Positions 6,662-8,436 of a stretch of DNA of 8,436 nucleotides are shown here, in pieces (the stretch's first letter is position 1; every line of letters starts with the position of its first letter). This DNA is from Deltaproteobacteria bacterium (GTDB lineage Bacteria; Desulfobacterota; Desulfarculia; Adiutricales; Adiutricaceae), in assembly GCA_031279525.1 (NCBI GenBank), contig JAITIH010000314.1, positions 1-8,436 on the forward strand, read 5' to 3'. Under the pieces are notes generated by a model. The model saw only the letters and a program-made list of their open reading frames with translations. It searched no databases and was not told the origin of the DNA. Made by a program: the position numbers and the translations under genes.

Positions 6662-7331
6662 ACGGCCCTTAACCGGGGCCCTTAACGACCGCCTTGGCCC
6701 AATTGGGCCTAAAGGCTCGGCCGCGCCTGGCCATAAGCTTCATGGCCGGCCTAACCTAACGCCTCATGGCCGGCCGAACCTAAAGCCTCATGGCCGGTTA
6801 AAGCCGTTAAGCCCTTCTGGCCTCGCTAGAGCCAATAGAGCTCTTAAAAGTTTTTTGACCTTTGGCCTATTGGCCGTCTGCTTGGCCTTTTTCGGCTGCG
6901 CCTACCCCGCGCCCTTTGACAACGGCCTGTATGGGGCCCAGGCCCCCCTCTACCCGGAAAGACGGCTAGCGCTCGTCTTTCAAAAGGACAAAACCTATAG
7001 CCCAGTGGCCGGGGCTCGCGTGGCCGTCGAGGTCGAGCCCCCCGCGCGCCTTTTGGCCCCCGCCTCCGGCCAGGGCCTCACCGACGCCGACGGAGTCTTG
7101 GCCATAACCGTGGCCCCGGCGGCCCAATACGACCAAAGCGCCTTAAAGGCTGGGGACGTCGCGGTCGACTTTCCCATCGCCTTGACCGTGTCCATGGAAA
7201 GGGACGGCCGGGTCTTGACCTGGGACCTCGACGACAACCAGTCTTTCGCCCGCTACCGGGATCCCCTCTACCAAGGCCTTAATCGCGATCCCGATCAAGA
7301 GCCGGCCTACGTGACCTTGACCCTCCCTTAA
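6645..7331 (+). CDS. Predicted lipoprotein of unknown function, start uncertain
   Basis: The supported part begins near 6830 with a short basic stretch (RANRALK), a hydrophobic segment (FLTFGLLAVCLAFF) and Gly-Cys, forming a lipobox with the Cys at 6897-6899. The mature part of about 144 residues would be exported and lipid-anchored. Its central segment (VAGARVAVEVEPP, then GLTDADGVLAITV) looks like a beta-sandwich of the carboxypeptidase-regulatory/Ig-like kind; I recognise no family. The start is unresolved. In-frame candidates are ATG 6549 (113-bp overlap with the RNase gene), TTG 6645 (17-bp overlap, used here) and TTG 6855, which would remove the basic n-region. None has a clear Shine-Dalgarno. 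From TTG 6645 the signal peptide would start about 75 residues in, after a Pro/Arg/Gly-rich stretch coded partly by a 24-bp repeat. That is odd, so either a non-standard start or a disrupted 5' end is possible. It ends at TAA 7329-7331 and could be co-transcribed with the RNase gene. Confidence 0.6.
   Translation: MPRTLKRPLTGALNDRLGPIGPKGSAAPGHKLHGRPNLTPHGRPNLKPHGRLKPLSPSGLARANRALKSFLTFGLLAVCLAFFGCAYPAPFDNGLYGAQAPLYPERRLALVFQKDKTYSPVAGARVAVEVEPPARLLAPASGQGLTDADGVLAITVAPAAQYDQSALKAGDVAVDFPIALTVSMERDGRVLTWDLDDNQSFARYRDPLYQGLNRDPDQEPAYVTLTLP
6664..6686. repeat. Two-copy 13-bp direct repeat just after the RNase stop codon
   Basis: GGCCCTTAAC occurs at 6664-6673 and again at 6677-6686, a period of 13 bp, starting three bases after the RNase stop. 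It is another short GGCC/TTAA-rich repeat like those in the other spacers. Confidence 0.6.
6741..6806. repeat. 24-bp tandem repeat, nearly three copies
   Basis: Copies begin at 6741, 6765 and 6789, each with CATGGCCGG. Copies 1 and 2 match at 22 of 24 positions; copy 3 is shortened internally. The period is a multiple of three, and in the lipoprotein frame it codes a repeating PHGRPNL(T/K) peptide. The three ATGs in the repeat are in another frame that closes within a few codons, so none can start the lipoprotein. Similar composition to the non-coding repeats elsewhere in the window suggests it may be an intergenic repeat rather than selected protein sequence. Confidence 0.85.
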
Positions 7332-7358
7332 GGCCAGTGGCCCTGACGCGGCCTTAAG
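7327..7358 (+). other. Inverted repeat spanning the lipoprotein stop codon
   Basis: CTTAAGGCC (7327-7335) and GGCCTTAAG (7350-7358) are perfect 9-bp complements around a 14-base loop. The TAA stop (7329-7331) lies in the left arm. No T-tract follows, so it is not a standard intrinsic terminator, though it could be a 3' mRNA-stabilising or factor-dependent end. GGCCTTAAG is common in this sequence, so chance pairing is possible. Confidence 0.35.
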
Positions 7359-7378
7359 CGGGCGGCCGGGCTGGACCG

Positions 7379-7520
7379 GATTTAGCCGACCGTGCCAGAT
7401 GGGCCAACGGGCCAATAAGGGCTGGCCTAGATTTAGCCAGATGGGCCTATGAGGCCGTAAGGGCTAGCCTAGATTTGGCCAGCCGGGCCAGATGGGCCAA
7501 TAAGGCCAATGGGCCCGCGG
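7379..7520. repeat. Degenerate GGCC-rich tandem repeat, three units of about 42-51 bp
   Basis: CCAGATGGGCC occurs exactly at 7395-7405, 7437-7447 and 7488-7498 (spacings 42 and 51). Each copy is preceded by GATTTAGCC or GATTTGGCC. The junctions at 7419-7434 and 7461-7476 differ at one base (GGGCTGGCCTAGATTT and GGGCTAGCCTAGATTT). Units have diverged and differ in length. There are no conserved terminal repeats and no transposase, so it is best seen as a local, ageing tandem duplication in a spacer. Confidence 0.75.
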
Positions 7521-7563
7521 AAAGAAACCATGATCGCCTAAGGGGCTTTTGGCCCTTAAGGCC

Positions 7564-7644
7564 AGGCTAAAAGGTCTTTTTAGCCTTAAAAGCGCTTAAG
7601 ACCTAAAAAAAGCCAAAGGGCTAAAAGGTCCAAAAGGCTTTTTT
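7564..7644 (+). other. Cluster of nested inverted repeats, possible structured RNA or pseudoknot
   Basis: AGGCTAAAA (7564-7572) and TTTTAGCCT (7578-7586) form a perfect 9-bp stem around the 5-base loop GGTCT (7573-7577). The whole loop is complementary to AGACC at 7599-7603, which would give an H-type pseudoknot. GGCTAAAAGGTC recurs at 7619-7630, so the second copy could compete for the same partners. AAAAAAGCC (7606-7614) is complementary to GGCTTTTTT (7636-7644), giving an A-rich/T-rich outer pair that could also act as a weak terminator. Whether this is transcribed is unknown, and low-complexity sequence raises the chance of accidental pairing. Confidence 0.3.
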
Positions 7645-7992
7645 AAGGCCGCGAAATATTGATAAGGTCCGCGGAGGCTTTAGGCCGTTAAGGCGGGTTC
7701 TTACAAGCCTATGATTTTAGGCGGAAAAAAGCCTTAAGGTCGCGAGAGGCGCGCGCGGCCCGCAAATGGCGAGGCGCCTTAATTACCCACGGTCGCGATG
7801 AATAGACGGCCAAAAATTAGGGCCAAGACCCCGGCGAACGGGCAATCTGGCCTTTGTGTGGCCGCGAAATGACAGGGGGCCTTCAAAGACGTGAAGCCGC
7901 CAAAAGCCTGGAGCCTTGACTACTTAAGGCCACGAACCGTAAGCGGTCGCGAGCGAGGTCGGCCATTGTTTTGGCCACCTTTAAGCGAGCCT

Positions 7993-7999
7993 AAAAGGA
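7993..7999 (+). promoter_or_regulatory. Shine-Dalgarno for the hydrolase gene
   Basis: AAAAGGA ends 10 bases before the ATG at 8010. An in-frame TAA at 7992-7994 excludes any longer start, so the two together support 8010. Confidence 0.55.
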
Positions 8000-8009
8000 T
8001 CTTACTTTC

Positions 8010-8436
8010 ATGCCAGATTTTAATGGCCTCGCCTCTTTGCGCCGAGACGTTTGCTTAGACGCGGATCAAGTCGATTTAGGCTTTGGGCTTTGCGCCAAAA
8101 ACTTCACTCATGTCTCTCAAGGCCATCGACTGCTAAAATATTGCGACTCCTCCATGAATGGCGTCAAAACCGGGCCGACCCGGGACGATCCCTTTTTCCA
8201 TTCCCTATACAACCAGCCGGACGTCGAAATTGAGGAAAATCGCGTCTTTCGCTATCACCTGGTCCTGCCCGAGAACGGCGCCCAGGCCAAGAATCTCATC
8301 TTCCTCCTCCACGGCTTTAACGAGCGCGGCTGGTCCAAGTACCTGCCTTGGGCCGTCCAACTGGCCAAAAGAACCGAGCAAGCCGTGTTGATGTTTCCCA
8401 TAGCCTTTCACATGAACCGGGCCCCTAAGCTATGGA
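8010..8436 (+). CDS. Alpha/beta-hydrolase-like protein, DUF6051-like, 3' end outside window
   Basis: The frame from ATG 8010 stays open for 142 codons to the right edge, so only the N-terminal part is visible. Residues 96-102 (LIFLLHG) are a hydrophobic strand ending in His-Gly, the usual oxyanion-hole position of alpha/beta hydrolases. They are followed by FNERGWSKYLPWAVQLA (103-119) and a second strand leading to FPIAFHMNRAP (129-139). These motifs recall the uncharacterised DUF6051 proteins, best known to me from Bacteroidota; this family name is from memory. The first 85 residues show no signal peptide or membrane segment, so it is probably cytosolic. The nucleophile Ser and the catalytic His would lie beyond the window, so activity cannot be judged. 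It stands apart from the upstream genes behind a 678-bp spacer and probably has its own promoter. The substrate is unknown. Confidence 0.85.
   Translation, partial: MPDFNGLASLRRDVCLDADQVDLGFGLCAKNFTHVSQGHRLLKYCDSSMNGVKTGPTRDDPFFHSLYNQPDVEIEENRVFRYHLVLPENGAQAKNLIFLLHGFNERGWSKYLPWAVQLAKRTEQAVLMFPIAFHMNRAPKLW

Larger units (their letters stand above)
7332..8009. other. Intergenic region between lipoprotein and hydrolase genes
   Basis: No convincing gene or tRNA is seen in these 678 bases. The left half holds a degenerate GGCC-rich repeat (7379-7520) and a cluster of overlapping inverted repeats rich in CTAAAAGG, AAGCC and CTTAAG (7538-7644). The right half (about 7650-7990) is less repetitive; TTGATA at 7659-7664 resembles a -35 box but has no matching -10. 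No clear promoter for the gene at 8010 could be found. Confidence 0.6.

Noticed and set aside
7143..7415. Minus-strand open frame opposite the lipoprotein end
   Set aside because: It overlaps the mature lipoprotein, has no recognisable domain and no clear start signal.
7690..7720. GGGTTC resembling a tRNA T-arm
   Set aside because: No acceptor stem, anticodon arm or D-arm could be arranged around it.
8051..8391. Two short plus-strand open frames in the right end (8051-8233 and 8158-8391)
   Set aside because: They lie in other frames of the hydrolase gene starting at 8010, which has the Shine-Dalgarno, an upstream stop and recognisable motifs.

Overview
The window comes from a GC-rich bacterium, probably an anaerobe. 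The first gene is a very large oxygen-sensitive-type reductase/activase of the BcrAD/BadFG-HgdB superfamily, which is typical of anaerobes. The RNase E/G-family gene beside it fits a deltaproteobacterial (Desulfobacterota) or similar Gram-negative background, but this placement is inference. Codon use is distinctive. TTA and CTA leucine codons are frequent despite the high GC, usually next to GGC or GCC, so strings such as CTTAGGC, CCTAAGG and GGCCTTAAGG recur in genes and between them.

Layout: positions 1-519 are non-coding. They hold a 20-bp tandem repeat at the left edge, a strong stem-loop at 134-164, and an AT-only palindromic island near 308-347 containing a TATAAT box. A hairpin followed by a T-rich stretch lies in the leader. 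Positions 520-4917 encode a 1465-residue protein with two tandem ASKHA ATPase/activase domains, a four-Cys segment, a DUF2229-type domain and HgdB/BcrB-like Fe-S modules. Its architecture matches the large activase/dehydratase fusions that include the anaerobic plasmalogen (vinyl-ether lipid) synthesis proteins PlsA/PlsR of Clostridium. Positions 4910-6661 encode an RNase E/G endoribonuclease that overlaps the previous gene by 8 bp, starts with GTG and has a strong Shine-Dalgarno, so the two are very likely an operon with translational coupling. Positions about 6645-7331 encode a predicted lipoprotein of unknown function whose start cannot be fixed and whose 5' part carries an in-frame 24-bp repeat.

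Positions 7332-8009 are non-coding. They contain a degenerate GGCC-rich repeat (about 7379-7520) and a dense cluster of overlapping inverted repeats, including a possible H-type pseudoknot (7564-7604). From 8010 to the right edge runs the 5' part of an alpha/beta-hydrolase-like gene, cut by the window; it resembles DUF6051 proteins.

Functionally, the region looks like ordinary chromosomal housekeeping and lipid-type metabolism separated by repeat-rich spacers. I see no mobile element, tRNA, rRNA or CRISPR array. The observations most worth following are the possible ether-lipid function of the first gene, its coupling to an mRNA-decay enzyme, and the structured spacer upstream of the hydrolase.
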